Translations under genes and position numbers: made by a program
The notes under the pieces: generated by a model
Database searches by the model: none
Told to the model about the DNA's origin: nothing
The model's input: only the letters and a program-made list of their open reading frames with translations
Shown: positions 6,416 to 13,185 of the stretch, one piece after another
Layout of the letters: each line of letters starts with the position of its first letter
Numbering within the stretch: position 1 is the first letter of the stretch
Virus record (IMG/VR): IMGVR_UViG_3300047388_000216
Location: 1-39,603 of that record
Source of the DNA: a virus
DNA: 39,603 nucleotides
Strand: one strand, 5' to 3'

Positions 6416-8492
6416 CCCCACCGACCGGCCGCCGCGGCACCTGGTGGCCATCCCAGACGAACTGCCCCCGCCGAAACCGGCGGTCTATGACACCTCCTAT
6501 GAGGTGGCGCTGGACGAGGAGCCATCCGGGGAGGTGGTGCCGGTTGACCCGGAGCCGCCGCGGGGTGAGCTGCTGCCGGTCATCCCCGCGCACCTGCAGA
6601 CCCTCGCCGGGGTGCAGGCGGCGGTCGCGCACTGGGGCGGCAGGCAGTTGCACCGGGCGAAGTATCACGGGATCCGTTCACCCAGGTACCTGCTGCTGGC
6701 GCTGTTCTGGGCGGTGGTCGGTGGCCTGCGGCTGGTGAGCCGGTGGCTGCGCTGGTGGCTGTTCCCCGTGCCCGTGTCGGTGCATCTTGATGCGGCGACG
6801 GGAGGCCACCGGGACTGGATGACGGTCCACCGCGAGCATAAGAAGACGGCGGTGGCGCGGGCGAAGATCACCGCCGCCGTCCTGGCGCCGGTGCTGGTGG
6901 GTGGCGTCTTGCTGTGGGAACTCGTCCCCTGGTGGATGTGGCTCCCCCCGCTGGTGGCGGTGTGCGTGGCACTCCTCGCCCGCGCTGGGCACCCGAAGGA
7001 CAAGCCGATCCTGCGCCCGGCCACGATCACCCCGAGGTTCCGGGTGCTGAACGCCGACATCGTCCTCCGCGCCTACTATGCGGCGAAACTTGGCGACCCG
7101 GAGAAGGACGGGCAGCAGGTCACGTTCGGCGGCAGGCCGATGCGCACAGACGGTGCAGGCAGTGGCGTGGACGTTGACCTGCCCTACGGCAAGGGCCTCA
7201 ACGACGCGGTCGACGCGAAGCCGAAAATCGCGTCGGGGCTGGATGTGCAGGTCAGCCAGGTGTTCCTCCACCGTGACCCGACATCACACCGCCGCCATTA
7301 TCTATGGGTGGCTGACCGTGACCCGCTGGCCGTGCCGGTGGGGAAGACGCCGCTGCTCGCCTGCCGGCAAACCGACATCTGGAAGCCTGCGCCCCTTGGC
7401 CTCGACGAACGCGGGAAGCTGGTCACGCTGCTGCTGCTGTGGTCGTCGGTGCTGGTCGGTGCGCTGCCCCGGCAGGGGAAGTCGTGGACGGCGCGGGCGC
7501 TCGCCCTGTTCTGCGCGCTCGACCCGCATGTGAAGCTGGATGTGTTCGACGCGGCGGGGAAACCGGACTGGCGGAAGTTCGCGCTGGTCGCGGACTCGTA
7601 TGCGTTCGGGACCACGCCGACCCGTGATGGGCTGCCGCCGGAGATCCTGCTCGCCACATTGAAGCGGATCAAGGAAGATGTGCAGGACCGGTACAACCGG
7701 CTGTCTGACCTGCCCACCAGTGTGTGCCCGGAGGGGAAGCTGACCCGGCAGATCGCCCGCGACCCCCGGTATGGGATGCCGGTGCGGGTGCTGGTGCTGG
7801 ACGAGTTCCAGGAGTACTACGACCTGGGGAAGATCTCGACCGAGATCGCGGAGGGTTTGCGGTTCCTGGTGAAGGTCGCCCCCGCCGCCGGGGTGATCCC
7901 CATCTGGGCGACGCAGAAACCGGCGGGCATCGGCGGGACGGGGAACCTGTCCACGATGTTCAACGCGACCCGCGACAACTTCGTGGTCAGGTTCGCGCTG
8001 CGCACCGCGTCATACACCGTGTCGGAGGCGGTGCTGGGCCAGGGCACCACCAGCATGGACCTGGATTCCTCCAAGCTGCTGCCGCAGTACAAGGGTGTCG
8101 GGATCCTGCATGGCGCGACGGATGCGTCGCCGACGGTGCGGTGTTACAGCGCGAACGACACCGACGCTGAGCGGATCCTGCTCGCCGCGCGGGCGCTGCG
8201 GGAGAAGGCCGGGACACTCGACGGCATGGCCGCCGGGGTGACGGTGGACAAGCCCGTCAGGGACGTCCTGGCCGACGTGCTGTCCGTGTTCGGCGGCAAC
8301 ACGGGGCTGCAGTGGCAGCAGCTCGCGGAGCGGCTCGAGCGGCATTTCCCCGACCGGTACGCCGACGTCACGGCTGATGCGATCTCGGCGCAGTTGCGTG
8401 ACCTGAAGGTGCCGTCGCGGGATGTGAAGTTCGTGGGCCGCAACCTGAAGGGGTGTTACCGGGAGGACGTAGAGGCGGTAGCGGCCCAGTGA
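6408..8492 (+). CDS. TraB/FtsK-family DNA translocase (pSAM2 TraSA type), 694 aa
   Basis: This is a hexameric double-stranded-DNA pump of the kind that moves whole plasmids between actinomycete hyphae. The N-terminal third has hydrophobic spans (LLALFWAVVGGLRLV and AVLAPVLVGGVLLWELV) that anchor it in the membrane. The motor domain has Walker A GALPRQGKS (residues 351-359) and Walker B VLVLDEFQEYY (Asp465, Glu466). The last 60 residues (LQWQQLAERLERHFP to KGCYREDV) look like a winged helix, which in TraB proteins reads clt repeats. The length is typical. A cluster of GGTAGCGG repeats begins within its last codons. Confidence 0.9.
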   Translation: MSDPTDRPPRHLVAIPDELPPPKPAVYDTSYEVALDEEPSGEVVPVDPEPPRGELLPVIPAHLQTLAGVQAAVAHWGGRQLHRAKYHGIRSPRYLLLALFWAVVGGLRLVSRWLRWWLFPVPVSVHLDAATGGHRDWMTVHREHKKTAVARAKITAAVLAPVLVGGVLLWELVPWWMWLPPLVAVCVALLARAGHPKDKPILRPATITPRFRVLNADIVLRAYYAAKLGDPEKDGQQVTFGGRPMRTDGAGSGVDVDLPYGKGLNDAVDAKPKIASGLDVQVSQVFLHRDPTSHRRHYLWVADRDPLAVPVGKTPLLACRQTDIWKPAPLGLDERGKLVTLLLLWSSVLVGALPRQGKSWTARALALFCALDPHVKLDVFDAAGKPDWRKFALVADSYAFGTTPTRDGLPPEILLATLKRIKEDVQDRYNRLSDLPTSVCPEGKLTRQIARDPRYGMPVRVLVLDEFQEYYDLGKISTEIAEGLRFLVKVAPAAGVIPIWATQKPAGIGGTGNLSTMFNATRDNFVVRFALRTASYTVSEAVLGQGTTSMDLDSSKLLPQYKGVGILHGATDASPTVRCYSANDTDAERILLAARALREKAGTLDGMAAGVTVDKPVRDVLADVLSVFGGNTGLQWQQLAERLERHFPDRYADVTADAISAQLRDLKVPSRDVKFVGRNLKGCYREDVEAVAAQ

Positions 8493-8600
8493 GCAGGCAG
8501 CCCGCTACCCGCTACCGCGCAGGTCGGCAGGTAGCGGCGGTAGCGGCCATCGGAGTTTATGCAGGTCAAAGCGAGTAGCGCGAACGCTACCTGGTAGCGG
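8477..8600. repeat. clt-like cluster of GGTAGCGG 8-mers
   Basis: Six exact copies of GGTAGCGG or its complement lie at 8477-8484 (+), 8502-8509 (-), 8509-8516 (-), 8530-8537 (+), 8539-8546 (+) and 8593-8600 (+). Near copies lie at 8574-8581 (+) and 8584-8591 (-). The last pair makes a 15-base palindrome, CGCTACCTGGTAGCG. TraB proteins of Streptomyces plasmids bind 8-base TRS repeats in the clt locus near traB, so this is the best candidate transfer origin. Iterons of a replication origin are the alternative. Confidence 0.7.
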
Positions 8601-8613
8601 CTAGGAGAAGGCA

Positions 8614-8913
8614 GTGGGAATCGTTCACAGGCATAAGCGGACGACGGTGTCGGGGAAGGTGACGACGGTCCGGCAGCACACCCGCGACACGGGCGGCGGC
8701 GGCAGTGAGCGCCGCCCGGCGGCTGAGGACGCAGCGCCGGCGTACCGCTATTGCGACTGCGTGGGGTCGCACCGCCCAGGCTGCCCGAACGGTGTGCCCG
8801 GTGGTCTGCCGCCGCTGCCTGACACGCCGGACGAGGATGCGCAGGAGTGGTGGGCTGAAGATGACCGGCCGCCGCCCGGCGAGTTCTGGGATGAGGACGA
8901 CGCTGATGGCTAA
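8614..8913 (+). CDS. acidic Cys/His protein downstream of the translocase, 99 aa
   Basis: GTG 8614 follows AGGAGAAGG at good spacing. The product has a basic N-terminus, a Cys/His cluster (YRYCDCVGSHRPGCPNG) that may bind a metal, and a Pro/Asp/Glu-rich tail (DEDAQEWWAEDDRPPP). The first gene after the 8-mer cluster, it overlaps the next gene by 8 bases. No family is recognised. Confidence 0.65.
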   Translation: MGIVHRHKRTTVSGKVTTVRQHTRDTGGGGSERRPAAEDAAPAYRYCDCVGSHRPGCPNGVPGGLPPLPDTPDEDAQEWWAEDDRPPPGEFWDEDDADG

Positions 8914-9082
8914 CCCGCTGGCGAAGAAAACGCACCCGAAAGGCCCCTGCCGCAACGAGGAGTGTTACCGCCCGTTCTGCCAGGGCTATCAGCTCGGTTA
9001 TGAGGAGGGTTACGGCGCCGGCCACGCCGCCGGGTACGCGGCTGGCTACGCAGCTGGTGTCGCTTCGGCCGGCGGCCAGTGA
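8906..9082 (+). CDS. glycine-tyrosine repeat protein, 58 aa
   Basis: The N-terminal part has a compact Cys motif (CRNEECYRPFC). From residue 30 on, the sequence is a chain of four-residue units of the type GY/GH plus two residues (GYQLGYEEGYGAGHAAGYAA), ending GVASAGGQ. The regular spacing puts Gly and Tyr on one face of a helix, which suggests helix packing. Similar GYxx proteins occur in small-gene clusters of actinomycete elements. It couples by GTGA to the next gene. Confidence 0.6.
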   Translation: MANPLAKKTHPKGPCRNEECYRPFCQGYQLGYEEGYGAGHAAGYAAGYAAGVASAGGQ

Positions 9083-9357
9083 TCCCGAACGGGCGCACCT
9101 GGACCGCGGCCATCCTGCTGCTGATGACTGGCCTCGCCCGTGCGTGGGTGGCGTTCGCTGTCGTGGCCGGTGTGGCGGCCGCCTGGTGGCTGATGCGTTT
9201 GCGGCGCCATCCGCGGGGGCCGTGCCGGTGGTGCCGTAACCGCCGCGGCCGGAACCCTGGCAGCGAGGAGGAGCAGTGGGGCTGGTGCTCGCACTGCAAC
9301 CACACCGGGGAGCGGCTGCGGTTCGGTGCCCGCTGGATCAACTCGAAGCTTCGCTAG
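9079..9357 (+). CDS. membrane protein with zinc-ribbon tail, 92 aa
   Basis: GTG start in a GTGA overlap. Residues 8-42 hold a hydrophobic region (AAILLLMTGLARAWVAFAVV and AAAWWLM). The C-terminal half carries CRWC and CSHCNHTG about 20 residues apart, a zinc-ribbon layout. This pairing of a membrane anchor and a DnaJ-like or ribbon domain is frequent in Streptomyces integrative elements. It belongs to the transfer operon, but its precise role is unknown. Confidence 0.7.
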   Translation: MIPNGRTWTAAILLLMTGLARAWVAFAVVAGVAAAWWLMRLRRHPRGPCRWCRNRRGRNPGSEEEQWGWCSHCNHTGERLRFGARWINSKLR

Positions 9358-9366
9358 GGAGACGGA

Positions 9367-9726
9367 ATGTGTACGCCTGAGAGGTTGCGGGAGAACTGTT
9401 CGTGTCCGCATCTGGCGCTGAACCGGCCGGCTGGTGTCTGCCGTGCCGTGTCCGCGCTCGCTGCGGGTGGGGTGGTGTGGGTGGTGGTCACGGCGGTGCC
9501 GTGGTGGAAGCTGGTGATCGGCGCGTGGTGCGTGCTTGGGCTGCTGGTTTTGATCCGGCAGGCTACCCGTGCAGCAGCAGCCAGAGGAACAGGTACAGCA
9601 GGATCCCGTTCGCCTGCCACAGCACCATCCCGACCGCGAACCACAGCACCCGGTGCGCCGGTGGTGAGGGCTGCGGTGCCGGACCGGCTCCCGGCGTTGG
9701 GTAGCCAGCGAAGCCGTTCTGGATGA
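9367..9726 (+). CDS. membrane protein, last gene of the transfer operon, 119 aa
   Basis: AGGGAGACGG precedes ATG 9367. The N-terminus is Cys-rich (MCTPERLRENCSCPHLALN) and residues 27-64 form two hydrophobic spans (AGGVVWVVVTAVPWWKLVIG and CVLGLLVLI). The tail after residue 65 is low-complexity Arg/Ala/Pro sequence that runs antisense to the 9563-9754 gene. The true tail may be shorter in ancestral forms. It has no known function. Confidence 0.6.
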   Translation: MCTPERLRENCSCPHLALNRPAGVCRAVSALAAGGVVWVVVTAVPWWKLVIGAWCVLGLLVLIRQATRAAAARGTGTAGSRSPATAPSRPRTTAPGAPVVRAAVPDRLPALGSQRSRSG

Positions 9727-9754
9727 GGGTGTCGAGCTCGTCGGGTGATGGCAT
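9563..9754 (-). CDS. small membrane protein, 63 aa
   Basis: From ATG 9754 the product begins MPSPDELDTLIQNGFAGYP, has a Pro-rich linker, then one long hydrophobic span (FAVGMVLWQANGILLYLFLW). It converges on, and overlaps by 164 bases, the 9367-9726 gene. Its leader shares the left arm of the 24-base inverted repeat whose right arm leads the DUF6221 gene. A TTG at 9805 would add 17 residues. Its role is unknown. Confidence 0.55.
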   Translation of the reverse strand: MPSPDELDTLIQNGFAGYPTPGAGPAPQPSPPAHRVLWFAVGMVLWQANGILLYLFLWLLLHG

Positions 9755-9814
9755 GGGTGTACCCGTCTGGTGGTGCGGAGGGGTGCGGCGATCGCAGCAG
9801 GACAAGCCTAGTGG

Positions 9815-9967
9815 CAGAGTACGGAGCGAGAGGCACAGGCTCGGCGTGGGGAAGATTCGCTGGGAATAACACGTGTTGGGTCGGGGGCTGACCGGGTGAT
9901 GCCGTGCCGGGGCCGGGCACCGTACCAGCTACACCCTGAAGGTCTGTGCCTCTCGCTCCGTACTCTG
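9815..9967. repeat. 24-bp perfect inverted repeat, 105-bp spacer
   Basis: The left arm (9815-9838) and right arm (9944-9967) are exact reverse complements. In outward reading, each arm begins CTGTGCCTCTCGC and ends CGTACTCTG. The arms point outward toward the start of a minus gene (9754) and a plus gene (9985). Each contains TACTCT, which could be a -10 box, so this may be a mirror-image promoter pair. A MITE-like remnant or invertible segment is also possible. The spacer holds a perfect palindrome, AACACGTGTT, at 9868-9877, and no gene. Confidence 0.75.
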
Positions 9968-9984
9968 GCCGAGAGGATGCGACG

Positions 9985-10269
9985 GTGAGTGACTTGGTGG
10001 CTTTTCTCAGGGCGCGGCTCAGCGAGGACGAGGCGGTGGCGAAGGACTGGCCGGATGAGATGGACGTCCGCTGGTACAAGGTGCCCACCTACACGCCAGA
10101 GCGGGTGCTGCGCGAGGTGGAAGCCAAGCGGGCCATCCTGTCCCGCTACCAGAGTGCGGTTGATCACGAGGACGACTGGTACATCACTGGCACCCTGGAT
10201 GGCGTCCTGCACCTCCTCGCCGCCGTCTACCGGGACCACCCGGACTACGACCCGGACTGGGCCCCGTAA
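9985..10269 (+). CDS. DUF6221 family protein, 94 aa
   Basis: The sequence SDLVAFLRARLSEDEAVAKD followed by RVLREVEAKRAILSRYQ matches the DUF6221 pattern known from Streptomyces phages and plasmids. Residues 60-90 are acidic and aromatic (DWYITGTLDGVLHLLAAVY, then DYDPDW). GTG 9985 is preferred because GAGAGGA lies upstream and it begins the conserved block. It stands alone between the 24-bp inverted repeat and a bidirectional terminator, so it is its own transcription unit. The function is unknown. Confidence 0.85.
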   Translation: MSDLVAFLRARLSEDEAVAKDWPDEMDVRWYKVPTYTPERVLREVEAKRAILSRYQSAVDHEDDWYITGTLDGVLHLLAAVYRDHPDYDPDWAP

Positions 10270-10280
10270 AAGGGAAAGCG

Positions 10281-10312
10281 CCCCCTCGCGGCGGGAAGGC
10301 GCTGCGAGGGGG
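10281..10312. terminator. bidirectional hairpin terminator
   Basis: CCCCCTCGC at 10281-10289 pairs perfectly with GCGAGGGGG at 10304-10312 around a 14-base loop. It sits in the 56-base gap between the convergent DUF6221 gene (plus) and the end of the long structural operon (minus), so it can stop both. No long T run follows, as is usual in GC-rich actinobacteria. Confidence 0.8.
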
Positions 10313-10325
10313 ACGTCTGTCTGGG

Positions 10326-10502
10326 TCAGTAGATGCCGCGGGCGGTAAGCCACGCGGCGAGAGCCTGGGCGAGCTTGGCGTTGCCTGCGGGATGGGGTGG
10401 GGTGTTCTGGTGGAGTCCCATCCAGGGGACGGCGACCTTGGCGAGTGCGAGGTCGGCCGCGTCTGGTGACCGGCTGGGCGGTTCGGGTGTGGGTGTGGTC
10501 AC
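10326..10502 (-). CDS. small protein ending the late operon, 58 aa
   Basis: GTG 10502 forms a GTGA overlap with the 10499-10735 stop. The product ends AGNAKLAQALAAWLTARGIY and contains VPWMGLHQNTPPHPAGN. No domain is recognised. This is the last gene of the minus-strand operon before the terminator. Confidence 0.55.
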   Translation of the reverse strand: MTTPTPEPPSRSPDAADLALAKVAVPWMGLHQNTPPHPAGNAKLAQALAAWLTARGIY

Positions 10503-10735
10503 GCCTCGTCCAGCCAGTCGATCCGGGTGCCGTACTCCGGGTGGCCGTGGATCGCGTCCAGGTCTTCCCAGCTCGACCACACCGAATGGGACCGGAACTT
10601 GGTCAGCCAGCGGACGCACACGGTGCCATCGCTGAACACGACGCCCTCGAACTGCGGTTCATCGGGAGGGTTCGCTGCACCTTGGGCGTAGTACTCCTCT
10701 GGCGGTGCTGGCCTGTAGCAGATAAAACGCCTCAC
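10499..10735 (-). CDS. small hypothetical protein, 78 aa
   Basis: GTG 10735 overlaps the previous stop as GTGA. The product contains FEGVVFSDGTVCVRWLTKFR and VWSSWEDLDAIHGHPEYGTR, which suggests a small mixed alpha/beta protein with a beta-hairpin. Similar short proteins (phrased DG.V.VRW....S...W.S.ED...VHGH.G..) are common in Streptomyces phages, with no known role. It is coupled on both sides. Confidence 0.65.
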   Translation of the reverse strand: MRRFICYRPAPPEEYYAQGAANPPDEPQFEGVVFSDGTVCVRWLTKFRSHSVWSSWEDLDAIHGHPEYGTRIDWLDEA

Positions 10736-10986
10736 ACGTCCTCCTGGGCTCGCGCTGAGTTGGCCGCAGCGAGCCTCCCACGGGAGCGCTCGCGCTTTGC
10801 CAGCCCTTCCGGCGTCCCCCAGGTACCCCGCGAGTCCTGCGCCAGCCCTAGCCCGGTGGGGTCGCGGCAGACGATGACCGGGTGCCGGTTGTAGTCGACG
10901 TCTTGGTGGGCGTCGAAGAGGGTGAGGCCGGTGAACGTCTGCCCGCAGAGGACGCACCGGCATTCGCTGCCCCGGGGTTCGGTCAT
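10732..10986 (-). CDS. FDXHR-type putative zinc-binding protein, 84 aa
   Basis: The sequence CRCVLCGQTFTGLTLFDAHQ followed by a later cysteine (VIVCRDPTGLGLAQD) matches the short actinobacterial family named for its FDxHR motif. Here the Arg is replaced by Gln (FDAHQ). The Cys pair, His and distal Cys would hold one zinc. ATG 10986 begins the motif-bearing part and overlaps the nuclease stop as ATGA. The role is unknown; the proteins are frequent in phages. Confidence 0.75.
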   Translation of the reverse strand: MTEPRGSECRCVLCGQTFTGLTLFDAHQDVDYNRHPVIVCRDPTGLGLAQDSRGTWGTPEGLAKRERSRGRLAAANSARAQEDV

Positions 10987-11333
10987 GTGAAGGGCACCGC
11001 CTGCCCAGCGGCGAGCATGGCCGCGGCGAAGTCGGTCCCGTCGGGGAGGGTGATCGTGCCGTCCCACCGGCCGCCGTACTTGTCCCACGAATGCGACACG
11101 ACGGTGACTATCGTCCCCGGCGGGCACAGTGTCTGGGCGTACGTATGCGCCGCCTTCCCCGCGTCGGTGGCGAGCTCGGGGGCGTTGATGCCGTAGATGC
11201 GGCAGGACAGCTGGGGGCTGCCTGTGAGGGTGTAGGCGGCGGCGCGTTGGGAGAAGCCAAGGTCGACGTCGATGTGGGCGGTGTCGCCGTCGTGCCAGTC
11301 GAGGACTTTCGCCGGGTATGGGCCGTAGGTCAT
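10983..11333 (-). CDS. staphylococcal-nuclease-like protein, 116 aa
   Basis: This is a thermonuclease (SNase) fold: LDWHDGDTAHIDVDL carries the metal-binding Asp positions (Asp15, Asp17), CRIYGINAPEL carries Arg45 and Glu53, and WDKYGGRW carries Arg89. These match the catalytic Arg-Glu-Arg set of the family, although the usual DKYGR reads DKYGGR here. There is no signal peptide, so it should act in the cytoplasm, perhaps on host DNA or RNA during the lytic phase. It is coupled to the genes on both sides. Confidence 0.8.
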   Translation of the reverse strand: MTYGPYPAKVLDWHDGDTAHIDVDLGFSQRAAAYTLTGSPQLSCRIYGINAPELATDAGKAAHTYAQTLCPPGTIVTVVSHSWDKYGGRWDGTITLPDGTDFAAAMLAAGQAVPFT

Positions 11334-11491
11334 CAGAACCAGTGCCTCCGGCCGCCGATCGCGTGGCCGCTCATCCCGAGGACCAGCAGAACCAGGCCGA
11401 TGACGATGAGGATGATCCCGATCGTGACCAGGATCGACAGCTGCGGGAGGACGAGCCCGGCGATGAGCAGGATGATGCCGAGGATGATCAT
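11333..11491 (-). CDS. DUF6131 family small membrane protein, 52 aa
   Basis: The product starts MIILGIILLIAGLVLP, has a second hydrophobic span, and ends GMSGHAIGGRRHWF. The two-span layout and GGRRHxF end are those of DUF6131, common in actinobacteria and their phages. Start ATG 11491 overlaps the previous stop (ATGA) and its own stop overlaps the nuclease start by one base. It lies next to a holin-like gene, so a membrane role in lysis is possible but unproven. Confidence 0.85.
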   Translation of the reverse strand: MIILGIILLIAGLVLPQLSILVTIGIILIVIGLVLLVLGMSGHAIGGRRHWF

Positions 11492-11736
11492 GCGACTGGC
11501 CCGTCGGGCGGCGCGGGGGGAAGCGGCGGCGCGGCCACGGGCGCGGCGGCTGGGCGGGGGGTGTGCCGCGCGAGATAGCCAGCGGCGAACGTGATCCCCG
11601 CCGGGACGAGGGCATACACCCAACTGGTCACGACGTCGGGGACATTGCCCCGGAAGGCGTACGTACCCAACCCCCACAGGATGAGCCCGGACAGCGCCGC
11701 CGCGGCGGTGGACGCCTGGACCTTCTTTTCGATCAA
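11488..11736 (-). CDS. holin-like membrane protein, 82 aa
   Basis: A short charged N-terminus (MIEKKVQAS) is followed by two hydrophobic spans (ALSGLILWGLGTYAF and WVYALVPAGITFAAGYLA) and a Pro/Ala-rich tail. Size, topology and position after the tail genes fit an actinophage holin, which would release a lytic enzyme across the membrane. No separate endolysin gene is seen nearby. The TTG start is coupled (TTGA) to the HNH-AP2 gene. DUF or anchor functions remain possible. Confidence 0.6.
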   Translation of the reverse strand: MIEKKVQASTAAAALSGLILWGLGTYAFRGNVPDVVTSWVYALVPAGITFAAGYLARHTPRPAAAPVAAPPLPPAPPDGPVA

Positions 11737-12242
11737 GGGTTCTCCTCGAAGTTCAGCCGGGCGAAGGGGCCGAACGCCTCCCTCGCGGCGACGTCGTACG
11801 CGTGGGCAGCGTCCTCCTCACTGGTGAAGTAGCCAAGGCATCGCACGTAGCGGTTGTGACATATCTGCGCGTGCCACTTCTGATCCCGCCGGTTCCAGCT
11901 GACGCCTTTGTACTGCGATGTACCAGCACGAGGGCCCTGGTTGGCTGCGTTCTGGCTCCTCGTGGCCACCCGCAGATTGGCCCGCTGGTTGTCTAGCCCG
12001 TCGCCGTTGCGGTGATCGATGCCTTTGCAGCCCAAGATCAGGTTGTGCATCTTGGTTGTGGTCATGCGCCCGTCGTCTCGCCTGATGTCGGTCTGCGCAT
12101 ATGGACCGTCGGCGGTACGCCCGGGGCCGCGCTCCCGCTGCTTGACGCACCACCGGTAGGCCATCACGAGCGCGTAGTCCTCGTCGTCAACGAGCGCGAC
12201 CCGGCCAGCGGCCGTCTTGCCGTGCAGGGGTATCGTGCGCAT
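11733..12242 (-). CDS. HNH homing endonuclease with AP2 domain
   Basis: Residues near 65-110 (MHNLILGCKGIDHRNGDG, then NLRVATRSQNAANQG) form the HNH_3 nuclease core. Residues near 105-165 (SQYKGVSWNRRDQKWHAQI, then DAAHAYDVAAREAFG) are an AP2 DNA-binding domain. This combination is typical of free-standing phage homing endonucleases. GGGAGTGATGAC before ATG 12242 decides the start, although ATG 12269 would add nine residues. It has inserted within the lysis-like gene cluster without disturbing coupling. Confidence 0.9.
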   Translation of the reverse strand: MRTIPLHGKTAAGRVALVDDEDYALVMAYRWCVKQRERGPGRTADGPYAQTDIRRDDGRMTTTKMHNLILGCKGIDHRNGDGLDNQRANLRVATRSQNAANQGPRAGTSQYKGVSWNRRDQKWHAQICHNRYVRCLGYFTSEEDAAHAYDVAAREAFGPFARLNFEENP

Positions 12243-12270
12243 GTCATCACTCCCACAAGTGGTGTCCATG

Positions 12271-12299
12271 CCCCCGGCCTGTTTCCGCAGGTGCGGGGG
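12271..12299. terminator. hairpin between the 161-aa gene and HNH gene
   Basis: CCCCCG (12271-12276) pairs with CGGGGG (12294-12299) and CCTG (12278-12281) with CAGG (12288-12291), with a small internal bulge and a 6-base loop. It lies after the minus-strand gene ending at 12319 and just before the HNH-AP2 start. It may end the upstream transcript or restrict HNH translation. Confidence 0.5.
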
Positions 12300-12318
12300 T
12301 CTATTTCCAATCTTGATT

Positions 12319-12804
12319 CTACTGCGAGACCATTACCCCGCGTACGTAGTCCTCGCCATCGTCGTCCCACTCGACGCGCTTGTCTGGGAAGTGCTCGCAG
12401 ACTTCATCGAAGGTCAGCGGGCGTGAGTACACTTTCCGTTCGCGCTTCAGGCTGAACCGGCCGCCGCGCTGGCCGAGCCAGAACAGCAGGCCGCCGAGGG
12501 AATGCCGCCTGAGGCCATCCTCATCGCCCCAGCCGATCTTGAACGTCCACCCTGCGAGGCTGCACAGGCACAGCGGGCAGCCCCAGCCACCCGTGGCTTT
12601 GCAGATCGCGTTGATGACGCTGGTGTTCACTTCGTCGAGCACGTAGGCCCACGCTGGAACGTCGCGGATTTCGAGGGTGTAGCCGTCCTTGCCGTGCCAG
12701 ACGGATGCGGTGCGGATCATTTCGGCAGCGTACTTGTCCACGTTACGGTCGTCGCTCCCGAAGACGGCCAGGTCGTCGTGATGGGAGTACTGCTCCACCA
12801 CCAT
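12319..12804 (-). CDS. hypothetical protein, 161 aa
   Basis: This acidic, soluble protein has no recognised family. Visible features are VWHGKDGYTLEIRDVPAW, a compact CPLCLC motif near residue 77 that might bind a metal, and YSRPLTFDEVCEHFPDKRVE near the end. ATG 12804 is well placed. It stands between a membrane protein and the HNH gene with a hairpin after it. The good coding character and length argue for a real gene. Confidence 0.7.
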   Translation of the reverse strand: MVVEQYSHHDDLAVFGSDDRNVDKYAAEMIRTASVWHGKDGYTLEIRDVPAWAYVLDEVNTSVINAICKATGGWGCPLCLCSLAGWTFKIGWGDEDGLRRHSLGGLLFWLGQRGGRFSLKRERKVYSRPLTFDEVCEHFPDKRVEWDDDGEDYVRGVMVSQ

Positions 12805-12885
12805 GACAACGGCGCTGGTGGGTCGAGCCGGTTGGCGGCGTGGCGCAGCAAGGTGGCTAGTGTCCGGCGCACTGGTGCGGCCATG

Positions 12886-13059
12886 TCAGGCGGCCGGGTG
12901 GCGGCGGACTGGCCCCCACCAGCCGGTCACCACATGGACCGCCAGGCACAGGAACCCGATGAGGGTGAACAGGGTTTCGTCGACCTTGCCGGAGCCCCAG
13001 CCGAACAGGTGCATCAGCAACGCGATGGCGAAGCTGACGATTGCGGCGACGCCAAACAT
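12886..13059 (-). CDS. small two-span membrane protein, 57 aa
   Basis: GGGAGGT six bases before ATG 13059 decides this start over the ATG at 13074. The product (MFGVAAIVSFAIALLMHLF, then TLIGFLCLAVHVVTGWW) has two hydrophobic spans joined by a short charged loop and a basic end. It follows the coiled-coil membrane protein and could be a second holin-like or anchoring protein. No family is assigned. Confidence 0.7.
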   Translation of the reverse strand: MFGVAAIVSFAIALLMHLFGWGSGKVDETLFTLIGFLCLAVHVVTGWWGPVRRHPAA

Positions 13060-13185
13060 TGGGACCTCCCGCATGATGGGTGGATGGGCTGGTTTGACCG
13101 TGGGATGTGGCGGCCTAAGATCCGGCAGCGTCAGTGGTTGCGCCGTCAGCGCCTGTCCCCACCCGGGTGGCGCGGCCGGCGGCGG

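Noticed and set aside
8493-9357. Replication initiator (RepSA or primase-polymerase) after traB
   Set aside because: All genes after the translocase are short membrane or zinc proteins; none has a Rep, primase or helicase motif.
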